Numbered from the stretch's first letter, positions 1 through 5,270 are shown. The stretch is 11,551 nt of DNA from Lachnospiraceae bacterium (GCA_009774535.1 VSNY01000082.1:4543-16093); one strand, 5' to 3'. A program made the numbers and translations. The notes: generated from the letters alone by a model not told the origin.

Positions 1-652
1 TGTCGTTAAGGGTTTTTTCAAAACGCTGGTTCCCCTCATTCCATTTCAGCTCATAAGTTTCCGCACCGCTCTGTGTCCTGCTTGCAAAACTCGGTCTTGT
101 GGCATTATAAGACTTGCTGATGTTGTTTTTCAGGCTTGTATAATAGGCATAAGACGATGACGGATTCGGAGCCGTATCACACAGCTTTCTCGCTGCTGAA
201 TCCCCGCTGCCTGTGCCGAACAGGTTCCCCACGATCACCCACACCATTGCCTGTGTCGCTATGAACTGGTCACACTGGTCATTTGAAGGCGGCGTTGCGC
301 TGTTGCTGTTAAAACCAAAATAGAGGCAGTAACTTAACAGCTTCTCCTGCTGTGCCGTCATGGAAGTGCTTGAATTAGGGTAGCTGTTCATGAGCTGCCC
401 GCCATCTGCCGCCAGTCCGAAATTCATGCAGTAGGCGGCGTTTCCGTCCAGTATGGCATACAGGATCTTCCCGTGGTCATAGCCTGCCTTTAACTCGCTT
501 ACCTCACCCGATGATCTTGTCGATGCATACCAGAAAGCGATGTTTGCACTGGAACTTGCCGCAAAAGCAGTCGTCCCGTTGCTAAACAGCGTGGTAAAGA
601 CCGTAAGCAGGGCTAAGAATCCTGCCATAAATCTTTTCATTTTCTGTTTCAT
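1..652 (-). CDS. Thioester-domain surface adhesin, N-terminal part (runs off window)
   Basis: Only the first 217 residues are present; the gene continues past position 1. The ATG at 652 follows a strong AAGGAGGA site at 7-nt spacing. Residues 1-31 form a Sec signal peptide: a KQKMKR basic start, a hydrophobic core, and a TAFA-A cleavage site. The mature part carries the two hallmarks of a thioester domain (TED): a cysteine in AYCMNFG (Cys75) and a glutamine in TQAMVW (Gln134). In this family these residues form an internal Cys-Gln thioester that binds host or partner surfaces covalently. Such proteins are usually long, with isopeptide-bonded stalk domains and an LPxTG anchor, which would lie outside the window. 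Further cysteines are at 109, 127 and 158. The family is called from motifs only; the ligand is unknown. Confidence 0.82.
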   Translation of the reverse strand, partial: MKQKMKRFMAGFLALLTVFTTLFSNGTTAFAASSSANIAFWYASTRSSGEVSELKAGYDHGKILYAILDGNAAYCMNFGLAADGGQLMNSYPNSSTSMTAQQEKLLSYCLYFGFNSNSATPPSNDQCDQFIATQAMVWVIVGNLFGTGSGDSAARKLCDTAPNPSSSYAYYTSLKNNISKSYNATRPSFASRTQSGAETYELKWNEGNQRFEKTLND

Positions 653-676
653 TCAGATTTCCTCCTTATAATAGGG

Positions 677-710
677 CAAAAAAATAACAAGTCATATAAA
701 ATGGCTTGTC
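677..710 (-). terminator. Terminator-like hairpin in the adhesin leader
   Basis: On the minus strand, arms GACAAGCCAT (710-701) and ATGACTTGTT (695-686) pair with one C-A mismatch and one G-U pair around a 5-nt loop. They are followed by ATTTTTTT (685-678). The hairpin sits only about 25 nt before the adhesin start codon and downstream of the likely promoter at 763-791. It would therefore act as a leader attenuator, or stop read-through from upstream genes. The stem is AU-rich and of moderate strength. Confidence 0.55.
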
Positions 711-735
711 ATTTTCCGTTTACTGTTATTCTTTT

Positions 736-746
736 TTGAACTTCAA
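736..746. promoter_or_regulatory. Small dyad TTGAACTTCAA in the adhesin leader
   Basis: Perfect 5+1+5 dyad located just downstream of the predicted transcription start (about 756). The 1-nt centre makes it a poor RNA hairpin but a plausible protein-binding half-site pair. No regulator is known, and such short dyads also occur by chance. Confidence 0.25.
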
Positions 747-755
747 TCTCTGTCT

Positions 756-816
756 GTTTCCCTTTATATCCGGGCGGAACCCACATATCAAAATTTGATA
801 GACAGATAAAGGGAAA
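756..816. repeat. Nested inverted repeats around the adhesin promoter
   Basis: A 12-bp perfect inverted repeat (GTTTCCCTTTAT at 756-767; its reverse complement at 805-816) flanks 37 bp. Inside lies a second perfect dyad, TATCAAAATTTGATA (786-800). The predicted -10 hexamer overlaps the left outer arm, and the -35 hexamer is half of the inner dyad. The arrangement suits an operator, a cruciform, or possibly a very short invertible promoter. The repeats are directly visible; their role is inferred. Confidence 0.6.
763..791 (-). promoter_or_regulatory. Sigma-70-type promoter for the thioester adhesin
   Basis: On the minus strand, TTGATA (791-786) and TATAAA (768-763) are separated by exactly 17 bp, with five of six consensus bases in each hexamer. 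Transcription would start near 756, giving a leader of about 105 nt that contains the hairpin at 677-710. The promoter lies in the gap between the 60-aa peptide gene and the adhesin, so the adhesin can be expressed independently of the long upstream operon. Confidence 0.6.
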
Positions 817-876
817 CCGAACATTTTTCTTTTGAAATGCCCGACCGCACTTCACATACCAGTGAGGGACTGTCCC

Positions 877-1059
877 TTACCGTCTGCCCGCCACGACACC
901 GAACATTGTCAGTACAACCCTTGCAACAAGTGCAAGCAGCAACAGGAACAGTTTTGCTATCCCAAGTACCAGTTTCAGAAGCATAAGCACTGCCTGCAGC
1001 ATCCATTTCAGTATGGTAAGCAGTACCACCGCCGCCTTTTTCAAAACCATTCCCACCAT
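877..1059 (-). CDS. 60-aa hydrophobic cationic peptide, copy 2
   Basis: The ATG at 1059 follows GGAGG with 8-nt spacing. A TTG further upstream overlaps this ribosome site and is unlikely to be the start. The product is almost entirely hydrophobic: basic residues near the N-terminus (KK), then TILKW, a run KLFLLLLALV, and the end GRR. It is likely one long or two short membrane-associated helices. It is 42/60 identical (70%) and colinear without gaps to the peptide at 2523-2705, so the two are duplicates within the element. It lies between the lipoprotein and the adhesin. I do not recognise a named family. A membrane-anchored partner of the surface or transfer machinery, or a small membrane-active peptide, are both possible. 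Confidence 0.75.
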   Translation of the reverse strand: MVGMVLKKAAVVLLTILKWMLQAVLMLLKLVLGIAKLFLLLLALVARVVLTMFGVVAGRR

Positions 1060-1152
1060 CAGCATTTCCTCCAATCCACGGTTATCAGCCAGTTTATCAT
1101 GACTGAACCGCCCGCTGTCCTATATCAACTATCGTAATGCACGACAATACCA

Positions 1153-1182
1153 AGTGTACCCTCTGGTGCTGCCCGTTGTCAA
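1153..1182 (-). promoter_or_regulatory. Candidate promoter upstream of the second 60-aa peptide
   Basis: On the minus strand, a perfect -35 TTGACA (1182-1177) is followed after 18 bp by TACACT (1158-1153), which has four of six -10 bases. It lies in the 154-nt gap (1060-1213) between the lipoprotein gene and the peptide gene, which otherwise shows no convincing ORF. The weak -10 keeps confidence modest. Confidence 0.4.
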
Positions 1183-1213
1183 CATGTTTTCATCAGAACA
1201 TCGGTATGCTCCC

Positions 1214-2032
1214 TTACCTGTAACAGCGGAACTCATAAAAATCTGTCCCGTTCAGGCTGTACACCCCTGCATATTCGATATAAAACACAGGCTCCGTTTC
1301 CAGCATCATCATCCCCGCAATGTAATCCGCTATCCCGTCCTCACTGCCAAGTTTCCTGCCGGACGTGGTGGACGCTTTGTTTAAGTCTGTCTCCACAAAA
1401 ACGCTGTAATACCCCAGTCCGTCATACGGATAATAGGAATTGTATTCTTCCTGTGTTATCTTCCCCTCTGACAGAAGGTTTGCGAGGTTGTCCGTGGTGG
1501 TTATCATCCCGCCCGCCTGACACTTTGCAACTGCCTGACTGCATACGGATACGGGATTGTATGGCGATACGGTCACTGTCTGTTCCTGCTGTTTGATTTC
1601 TTCCGGTTTTGTCTCTTCCGGTTTTGTTTCTTCCGGCTTTGCTTCACACTCCGTCTCTTCCGGTCCTGTTTCTTCCTGCCCTGCTTCTTCCTGTTTTGGC
1701 ACATCTGCACTGTTTGGTGCAGGTTCCGTTTCGGTTTTCTGCTCCGGCTGGCTTACAGGCTGCGGTTCAGGCGTTTCTGCTGCTTTCACATCCCCCTCTT
1801 CCGTTTCTGTTTCTTCCGGCGTTTCCTTTTCGGTCTGCCGCTTTTCTGTTTCCCCCTCCCCGGTCTGCACCGCCGCAGGTTTATTTGTGTCCCCTGCTAT
1901 ATCCGTTTCCTCAGTGTCTCTCACTGTTTCAGTCTTTTCCGTCTCCATATCAGCCATAAGATTGTCCTTATTGCCGCATCCGGCAAAAAGCATGATACCT
2001 ACGGATAAAATCAGAAATAATCTCTTTTTCAT
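1214..2032 (-). CDS. Lipoprotein with Glu/Pro/Thr-rich spacer and C-terminal domain
   Basis: This is a 272-residue secreted lipoprotein. It has a KKR start, a hydrophobic stretch and the lipobox LFAGC, with Cys19 as the lipidation site. Residues 25-155 are low complexity, rich in E, T, P and K, and contain tandem PEETK units near 133-146. Such a spacer would hold the C-terminal domain away from the membrane and through the wall. Residues 157-272 look folded, with aromatic-rich segments such as YYPYDGLGYYS and YIEYAGVYSL and cysteines at 164, 171 and 270. I do not recognise that domain. The start is supported by a GAGGAAAGG ribosome site. Its place between a segregation module and an adhesin suggests a cell-surface role in the element, for example in mating-pair contact or exclusion, but that is speculation. 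Confidence 0.8.
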   Translation of the reverse strand: MKKRLFLILSVGIMLFAGCGNKDNLMADMETEKTETVRDTEETDIAGDTNKPAAVQTGEGETEKRQTEKETPEETETEEGDVKAAETPEPQPVSQPEQKTETEPAPNSADVPKQEEAGQEETGPEETECEAKPEETKPEETKPEEIKQQEQTVTVSPYNPVSVCSQAVAKCQAGGMITTTDNLANLLSEGKITQEEYNSYYPYDGLGYYSVFVETDLNKASTTSGRKLGSEDGIADYIAGMMMLETEPVFYIEYAGVYSLNGTDFYEFRCYR

Positions 2033-2098
2033 ATGAATCGCCTATCCTTTCCTCATAAGGGAAAGGCAGGCTGTGTCCGTGTGCCGCTGTTCTTTCCC

Positions 2099-2167
2099 TT
2101 ATGAAAAGACTCTGCATGGTCTGCACGGGACACATATCAGTTTAGGACTGTCCCGTATTCTGTGCAT
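2099..2167 (-). CDS. Possible 22-aa mini-ORF with CxxCxxC
   Basis: ATG at 2167 with an AGGAGG site 5 nt upstream, starting 12 nt after the stop of the 30-aa ORF. The peptide contains CVPCRPC. It could be a real micropeptide, a leader peptide for the lipoprotein gene 66 nt further on, or chance. Only the ribosome site and tight spacing support it. Confidence 0.3.
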   Translation of the reverse strand: MHRIRDSPKLICVPCRPCRVFS

Positions 2168-2179
2168 TGTTTCCTCCTA

Positions 2180-2272
2180 TCATTTTGCTTTGTTAAACTT
2201 ACCCCAGTATGCAAGCATCCTTTTCAGCTTCTTGTCGCTTGCATATGCCTTGTAGAATTTCAATCTCCACAT
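2180..2272 (-). CDS. 30-aa basic small protein
   Basis: The ATG at 2272 follows AAAGGAGGTG, a near-perfect ribosome binding site, with 8-nt spacing. That site begins directly after the stop codon of the upstream ribbon-helix-helix-like gene. The product starts MWRLKFYKAY and ends WGKFNKAK. It is strongly basic and aromatic with no membrane segment. Another ATG 6 nt upstream is too close to the ribosome site. The ribosome site and operon spacing are much better than chance, so I take it as a real gene of unknown function. Confidence 0.6.
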   Translation of the reverse strand: MWRLKFYKAYASDKKLKRMLAYWGKFNKAK

Positions 2273-2287
2273 ACCCATCACCTCCTT

Positions 2288-2509
2288 TCAATGCTGCCCT
2301 TTTTCGCCGGATCTCCTTGCTTTATCTTCAAGGATCAGCCGTTTCAGATAAGCGCCGCTTTTATTGTTCTTCTCAAACCATTCCCTAGCTTCTTTATCTG
2401 TTGTGGGATTGAATTGCAGTGTAAATCTCAATACTTTCTTGCGGTATGCCTCTGACATTTCATACCTATGTATTTTTCTTTCTTCTTCCGTCATCTTTGC
2501 TCTTTTCAT
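2288..2509 (-). CDS. Small ribbon-helix-helix-like protein
   Basis: 73 residues from the ATG at 2509, which has a GAGAGGAG site at 7-nt spacing. An in-frame TTG at 2515 is too close to that site. The N-terminal third is charged (MTEEERKIHR). The rest reads LRFTLQFNPTTDKEAREWFE followed by a helix ending YLKRLILEDKAR, which resembles the short strand and two helices of ribbon-helix-helix (Arc/MetJ/CopG-type) DNA-binding proteins. In this fold the strand LRFTLQF would enter the DNA major groove as a dimer. It could be an element regulator or a relaxosome accessory protein. The fold is inferred from pattern only. Confidence 0.6.
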   Translation of the reverse strand: MKRAKMTEEERKIHRYEMSEAYRKKVLRFTLQFNPTTDKEAREWFEKNNKSGAYLKRLILEDKARRSGEKGQH

Positions 2510-2522
2510 TCGCAAACTCCTC

Positions 2523-2705
2523 TCACCGTCTGCCTATGGAAACGCCGACCATTATCAGCATAATCCTCATAACCAGAGCAAGCAGAAGCAGGAACAGCTT
2601 TACGATACCAAACACCAGCTTCAATGCCGCAAGCACCACCTGTAATATCCATTTCAATATGGTAAGCAATACCACCCCGGTCTTTCTTAAAACTATCCCT
2701 GCCAT
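2523..2705 (-). CDS. 60-aa hydrophobic cationic peptide, copy 1
   Basis: The ATG at 2705 follows AAGGAGGA at 7-nt spacing. The product starts MAGIVLRKTG, has a long hydrophobic body with TILKW, KLV and KLFLLLLALV, and ends GRR. It is a gap-free paralogue of the peptide at 877-1059 (70% identity). Differences are almost all conservative hydrophobic swaps, which indicates selection on the protein. It is preceded by the ParR-like gene (67-nt spacer) and followed closely by the ribbon-helix-helix-like gene. A membrane role is likely; the function is unknown. Confidence 0.75.
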   Translation of the reverse strand: MAGIVLRKTGVVLLTILKWILQVVLAALKLVFGIVKLFLLLLALVMRIMLIMVGVSIGRR

Positions 2706-2729
2706 AAAACATTCCTCCTTGTTTTCCGT

Positions 2730-2771
2730 AGGAAAATGCGACTGCCCTTGCAGGAGCAGAGGAATTTTCCT
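2730..2771 (-). repeat. Intercistronic stem-loop after the ParR-like gene
   Basis: AGGAAAAT/ATTTTCCT (2730-2737 and 2764-2771) form a perfect 8-bp stem enclosing a smaller CTGCTC/GGGCAG stem in the RNA. No T-run follows, so it is not a terminator. It may mark mRNA processing or tune the downstream peptide gene. Weak evidence. Confidence 0.35.
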
Positions 2772-2772
2772 C

Positions 2773-3213
2773 CTATCCCCAGTTATCAACCAGTTCCATC
2801 ATGGTTGGATCTGTGGTTTCTTCTGTGCTATCGGCTAGTGTTTCCTTTGCCACGCTTTCCATGACCATCCTTCCCATGCTGCCCTCCGCCACCCGTGCCG
2901 CCCCGCCTCCGAGGGCAGCACCGAGCAGCATGATGATCTCATTCTTAACATCATTCTTTAGTTCTTCACGGATACCATCAAGGTCACTCTTTGAGATATA
3001 CTGTTCTTCCTTTTTCTTCCGTTCCGCTGTCTCTTTCAGCAGATCTTCATTCTCAAAACTGTTTGCATAGAAGTCTATGGCATCCGTTATGAACTGGTTT
3101 ACAGACTTATGGATCTCTGTATTCAGTTCCGCAAGCACCTTGTTTACCCTGCGCTGCTGCTCATTGTCAAGGTTGAGGCGGTAACTTCGGTAGACAATAT
3201 TTGACTTTGCCAT
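2773..3213 (-). CDS. ParR-like adaptor / DNA-binding partner of the ParM-like actin
   Basis: 146 residues from the ATG at 3213. A GTG at 3222 is an alternative start. The gene begins just 11 nt after the stop of the ParM-like gene, the standard parM-parR order. The N-terminal 50 residues (YRSYRLNLDNEQQRRVNKVL followed by a helix ending SVNQFITDAIDFYA) fit a ribbon-helix-helix DNA-binding domain, as in plasmid ParR and StbB-type proteins. A charged coiled-coil-like middle (about 55-95, rich in E/K) and an acidic C-terminus follow. In type II partition, ParR dimers bind centromere repeats and cap the ParM filament through the C-terminal tail. The assignment rests on fold pattern and gene order, not on clear sequence identity. 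Confidence 0.68.
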   Translation of the reverse strand: MAKSNIVYRSYRLNLDNEQQRRVNKVLAELNTEIHKSVNQFITDAIDFYANSFENEDLLKETAERKKKEEQYISKSDLDGIREELKNDVKNEIIMLLGAALGGGAARVAEGSMGRMVMESVAKETLADSTEETTDPTMMELVDNWG

Positions 3214-3224
3214 ATACCCCACCC

Positions 3225-4148
3225 CTATCCTATCTGGTTACGGTGCTTTGCAAGGAAAACCCTGCCGAGCTGCTCATACCCCTTTGCATTTGCTTTGATG
3301 TCCTCAATGTAACGGATATTCCCACCGTCATGTGAGCCGAACAGCCGCATGACCGCTGCACCCCCGCCCACGAACACAATCGGTATCACATCAAGGTTGT
3401 AACCGTGTTCTTTCAGGGTATTGTAGACTTTTTGTGCAAAATCACGCAGGCAGTCCCTTACAATGTTCATGTACTTATCCGGCAGCGCCGCTTCTCCGGT
3501 TGCCATGACCTGCTGTATCACGTTTTCTTCAAGCTCCTGTCCGATCTGCCTGTTACATTCCTCATTGATTGTCCTCATGCAGCGGATAAGCCCCTGCTGG
3601 CTTGTGATACACTCTGCCTCATTCGGCTTGCCGTTCTGTATCGGCATGATGTCAATCGTCCAACTGCCTATATCTACCACCACCACACGCTCCGGCAGGG
3701 TTTTCAACTGTTCTGCAACCGCCGCATAACATTGTGGGAACACGGACACCCTTGCTATCCTTGCCGTATACTTCTCTTTCTCAAAGAAGTAACTGACTTC
3801 TTTATTCTTTGACAGATAATCAATGAAGTCCTGCTTCTCTGCGCCGAACCTTGTCAACGGAAGTCCTACCGATAAAAGGATATCTGTATTCCTCATTCCA
3901 CGCCTGTTCAGCTCCTTTGCAACTGCCGCAAGGGTAAGCAGGTAGAAGTTATCATTCTCAACTTTTGTATCCCTGACTTCAAGACGTTTCCCGCCTACCT
4001 TGTAATACCTTCCGTCCAGTTCCACCAAATCATCATAAAATGCAGGTTCTGTCGTTATTTCCTTTACTCCTGTCGTAAAAATCTGCGTTGCTGTTTTCAT
4101 GTTCGACCAGCCATGATCGATCCCGATTACTTCAATATGTTTTTCCAT
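3225..4148 (-). CDS. parM: ParM/StbA-family actin-like ATPase
   Basis: A bacterial actin that forms ATP-driven filaments to separate DNA copies. 307 residues from the ATG at 4148, which has GGAGGA about 7-8 nt upstream. A second ATG at 4175 also has an AAGGAG site and would add nine residues. Actin-fold motifs appear in order: phosphate-1 loop VIGIDHGWSNMKTA (Asp11), phosphate-2 loop VVVDIGSWTID (Asp159), adenosine loop VFVGGGA (258-264), and a C-terminal ANAKGYEQLG typical of ParM. The length is normal for the family. It is followed directly by the ParR-like gene. In an integrated element this suggests either a circular, plasmid-like phase needing segregation or another filament role. No centromere repeat array immediately precedes the gene, unlike plasmid R1. 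Confidence 0.87.
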   Translation of the reverse strand: MEKHIEVIGIDHGWSNMKTATQIFTTGVKEITTEPAFYDDLVELDGRYYKVGGKRLEVRDTKVENDNFYLLTLAAVAKELNRRGMRNTDILLSVGLPLTRFGAEKQDFIDYLSKNKEVSYFFEKEKYTARIARVSVFPQCYAAVAEQLKTLPERVVVVDIGSWTIDIMPIQNGKPNEAECITSQQGLIRCMRTINEECNRQIGQELEENVIQQVMATGEAALPDKYMNIVRDCLRDFAQKVYNTLKEHGYNLDVIPIVFVGGGAAVMRLFGSHDGGNIRYIEDIKANAKGYEQLGRVFLAKHRNQIG

Positions 4149-4181
4149 CGTGTTCTTCCTCCATATTTTTTTCATGTAGAC

Positions 4182-4448
4182 TTATCTCCTTAATATCTTT
4201 TTCATGCAGGGAAAGCAGTACTTATCTGACTGTCTGTACGGGCATCCAAAGCACATATCTTCTTTGTCCTGCTCCGTGATTTCAGGCTTGCTTTCTTCCT
4301 TAACACATTTCTTAGCGAGACACTGACGGTTGTTTCCGTGAAAGAATTGACAGCGCATACAGCTTCTTAAATCGTTTTCCAACTTTACCTGTGCCGTAAT
4401 AATTCCATCCGGTTTTGGAGCGTTCTGCATCCTTACGTTAATTCCCAT
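4182..4448 (-). CDS. Eight-cysteine putative zinc-binding small protein
   Basis: About 88 residues from the ATG at 4448; a GTG at 4457 would give 91. No strong ribosome site is seen. The start overlaps the last codons of the upstream 47-aa gene, so termination-reinitiation coupling is likely. Eight cysteines occur in four pairs: CMRC, CLAKKC, CFGC and CFPC. This suggests two zinc sites in treble-clef or rubredoxin-like knuckles. The end is basic (KKILRR). The last codons contain the AAGGAG that could serve the ParM-like gene. The family is not recognised; a nucleic-acid or protein-binding regulatory role is possible. Confidence 0.7.
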   Translation of the reverse strand: MGINVRMQNAPKPDGIITAQVKLENDLRSCMRCQFFHGNNRQCLAKKCVKEESKPEITEQDKEDMCFGCPYRQSDKYCFPCMKKILRR

Positions 4449-4581
4449 CCACGCCACCCGCCTCTCTTGCGGCGGAAAGCCTGTATATCTCTTCTAATTT
4501 CCTGTCTGCCATCCCTGCTGATCTTGCAAGGGAAAAGTATAACAAAAGTACTACTGTTACAATGATTACTGCCCCTATCAT
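4438..4581 (-). CDS. 47-aa single-span membrane peptide
   Basis: The ATG at 4581 overlaps the TGA of the upstream 130-aa gene (ATGA), and AAAGGAGGG lies 7 nt upstream inside the end of that gene. The product has a clear N-terminal transmembrane helix (MIGAVIIVTVVLLLYFSLA) followed by a charged tail with ADRKLEEIYRL. Orientation is likely N-out, C-in. Its TAA lies inside the first codons of the Cys-rich gene. Overlap at both ends is strong evidence for a real, translationally coupled gene. The function is unknown; it may tether element proteins to the membrane. Confidence 0.75.
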   Translation of the reverse strand: MIGAVIIVTVVLLLYFSLARSAGMADRKLEEIYRLSAAREAGGVDGN

Positions 4582-4970
4582 CTGCCGCCCCTCCTTTTCT
4601 GTTCCGCTTTCTTCCTCTGTTCCGCCTCCATCTGCCTGACATACTCACGAATGTCAATCAGATCCTCTAGGTCATAGATTTTGGAACCCATAGCACGGTC
4701 AACATTTTCAGGAGTGCATTCGCCATGTTCTGTTAATGCTGCTATTACTTTCTGCTTAATTTCTTCCTGCACAGAGTCCGGCATTGCTACTATATAGTGT
4801 GGCGGCAGCTTTGAAACTTCTGTTATTACCTCCTTTTCATATCCATAACTCTTTTCAAAGTCACTTAGAAACTGTTCTTTTACCAAGACTGCATTTGCCT
4901 TGTTTTCCTCACTGGCTAACTCCACCAGTCCGTCTAGGAACTCAACTAGCTCTCTCTTTGTAAAACCCAT
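4578..4970 (-). CDS. 130-aa protein of unknown function, first gene of the element operon
   Basis: The ATG at 4970 follows AAGGAGGA at 7-nt spacing, directly downstream of the terminator-like hairpin at 4991-5064. The protein is mostly helical and acidic in its first 105 residues (e.g. ELVEFLDGLVELASEENKA). It ends in a charged coiled-coil-like and very basic tail (EAEQRKKAEQKRRGGR). There is no membrane segment and no catalytic motif that I recognise. It is the first gene after the structured leader, so its expression should respond most directly to any attenuation there. It could be a DNA- or RNA-binding accessory protein, judging only from the basic tail. Confidence 0.75.
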   Translation of the reverse strand: MGFTKRELVEFLDGLVELASEENKANAVLVKEQFLSDFEKSYGYEKEVITEVSKLPPHYIVAMPDSVQEEIKQKVIAALTEHGECTPENVDRAMGSKIYDLEDLIDIREYVRQMEAEQRKKAEQKRRGGR

Positions 4971-4990
4971 CTGTTAATCCTCCTTCTCCC

Positions 4991-5064
4991 AAAATAAAAA
5001 GGCAGGAACAGATTAGCGATACACAAACGGAATATCCGTTTTAAGAGCTAATTTAGTCCTACCT
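4991..5064 (-). terminator. Terminator T2 in the element operon leader
   Basis: On the minus strand, AGGTAGGACTAAATTAGC (5064-5047) pairs with GCTAATCTGTTCCTGCCT (5017-5000): 14 Watson-Crick pairs, two G-U and two mismatches. The stem encloses a smaller AACGGA-TAT-TCCGTT hairpin (5040-5026). TTTTATTTT follows (4999-4991). It sits just upstream of the ribosome site of the first element gene, which is where an attenuator would be. Its 5' arm can instead pair perfectly with 5224-5211 (see findings). Confidence 0.68.
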
Positions 5065-5116
5065 AAATAATCGTTGTATTAAGTTTTCACCTCTCATTCC
5101 ACTAAAAGCCAAAGCC

Positions 5117-5143
5117 CGACCATATTTGTATCGACCATATTTG
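5117..5143. repeat. Two direct 12-bp repeats in the leader
   Basis: CGACCATATTTG occurs at 5117-5128 and 5132-5143, a 15-bp period. It lies in the loop between the two terminators. It could be a protein-binding site (for instance for the ribbon-helix-helix-like protein), a recombinase accessory site, or a paired RNA motif. Only two copies are present. Confidence 0.45.
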
Positions 5144-5204
5144 ACTTCCGTAATGTAGGTTTTGAATTGTTCAGCGCTGCCCATTCTTAACCCCAATTAG
5201 GTAT

Positions 5205-5270
5205 AAAAAATAGGACTAAATTAGGCTTAACCCCTTGATTTTACTGGGTTTCTTCTAACTTAGCCCTATT
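5205..5270 (-). terminator. Terminator T1 at the element edge
   Basis: On the minus strand, TAGGGCTAAGTTAG (5268-5255) pairs with CTAATTTAGTCCTA (5224-5211) through 12 Watson-Crick and two G-U pairs, with a 30-nt loop. TTTTTT follows (5210-5205), and two further A-T pairs can extend the stem. It would stop transcripts coming out of the truncated aldo/keto reductase and so insulate the element from the host sugar operon. It begins only about 12 bp inside the inferred boundary. Confidence 0.65.

Noticed and set aside
788..1137. Extra ORFs on both strands over 788-1137
   Set aside because: They are alternative frames over the 60-aa peptide gene and its leader, with no ribosome sites.
1557..2036. 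Long plus-strand open frames rich in Ser/Val/Phe opposite the lipoprotein
   Set aside because: They are the complement of the Glu/Pro/Thr repeat coding sequence; the lipobox, ribosome site and operon direction all support the minus strand.
4433..4657. 74-aa Arg-rich minus-strand frame
   Set aside because: It overlaps three better supported genes (130-aa, 47-aa, 8-Cys) in another frame, has no ribosome site, and its composition is that of an out-of-frame read.
5117..5143. parC-like centromere for the ParMR pair
   Set aside because: Only two repeats, far from the actin gene and inside a leader with terminators; kept as a repeat without that name.
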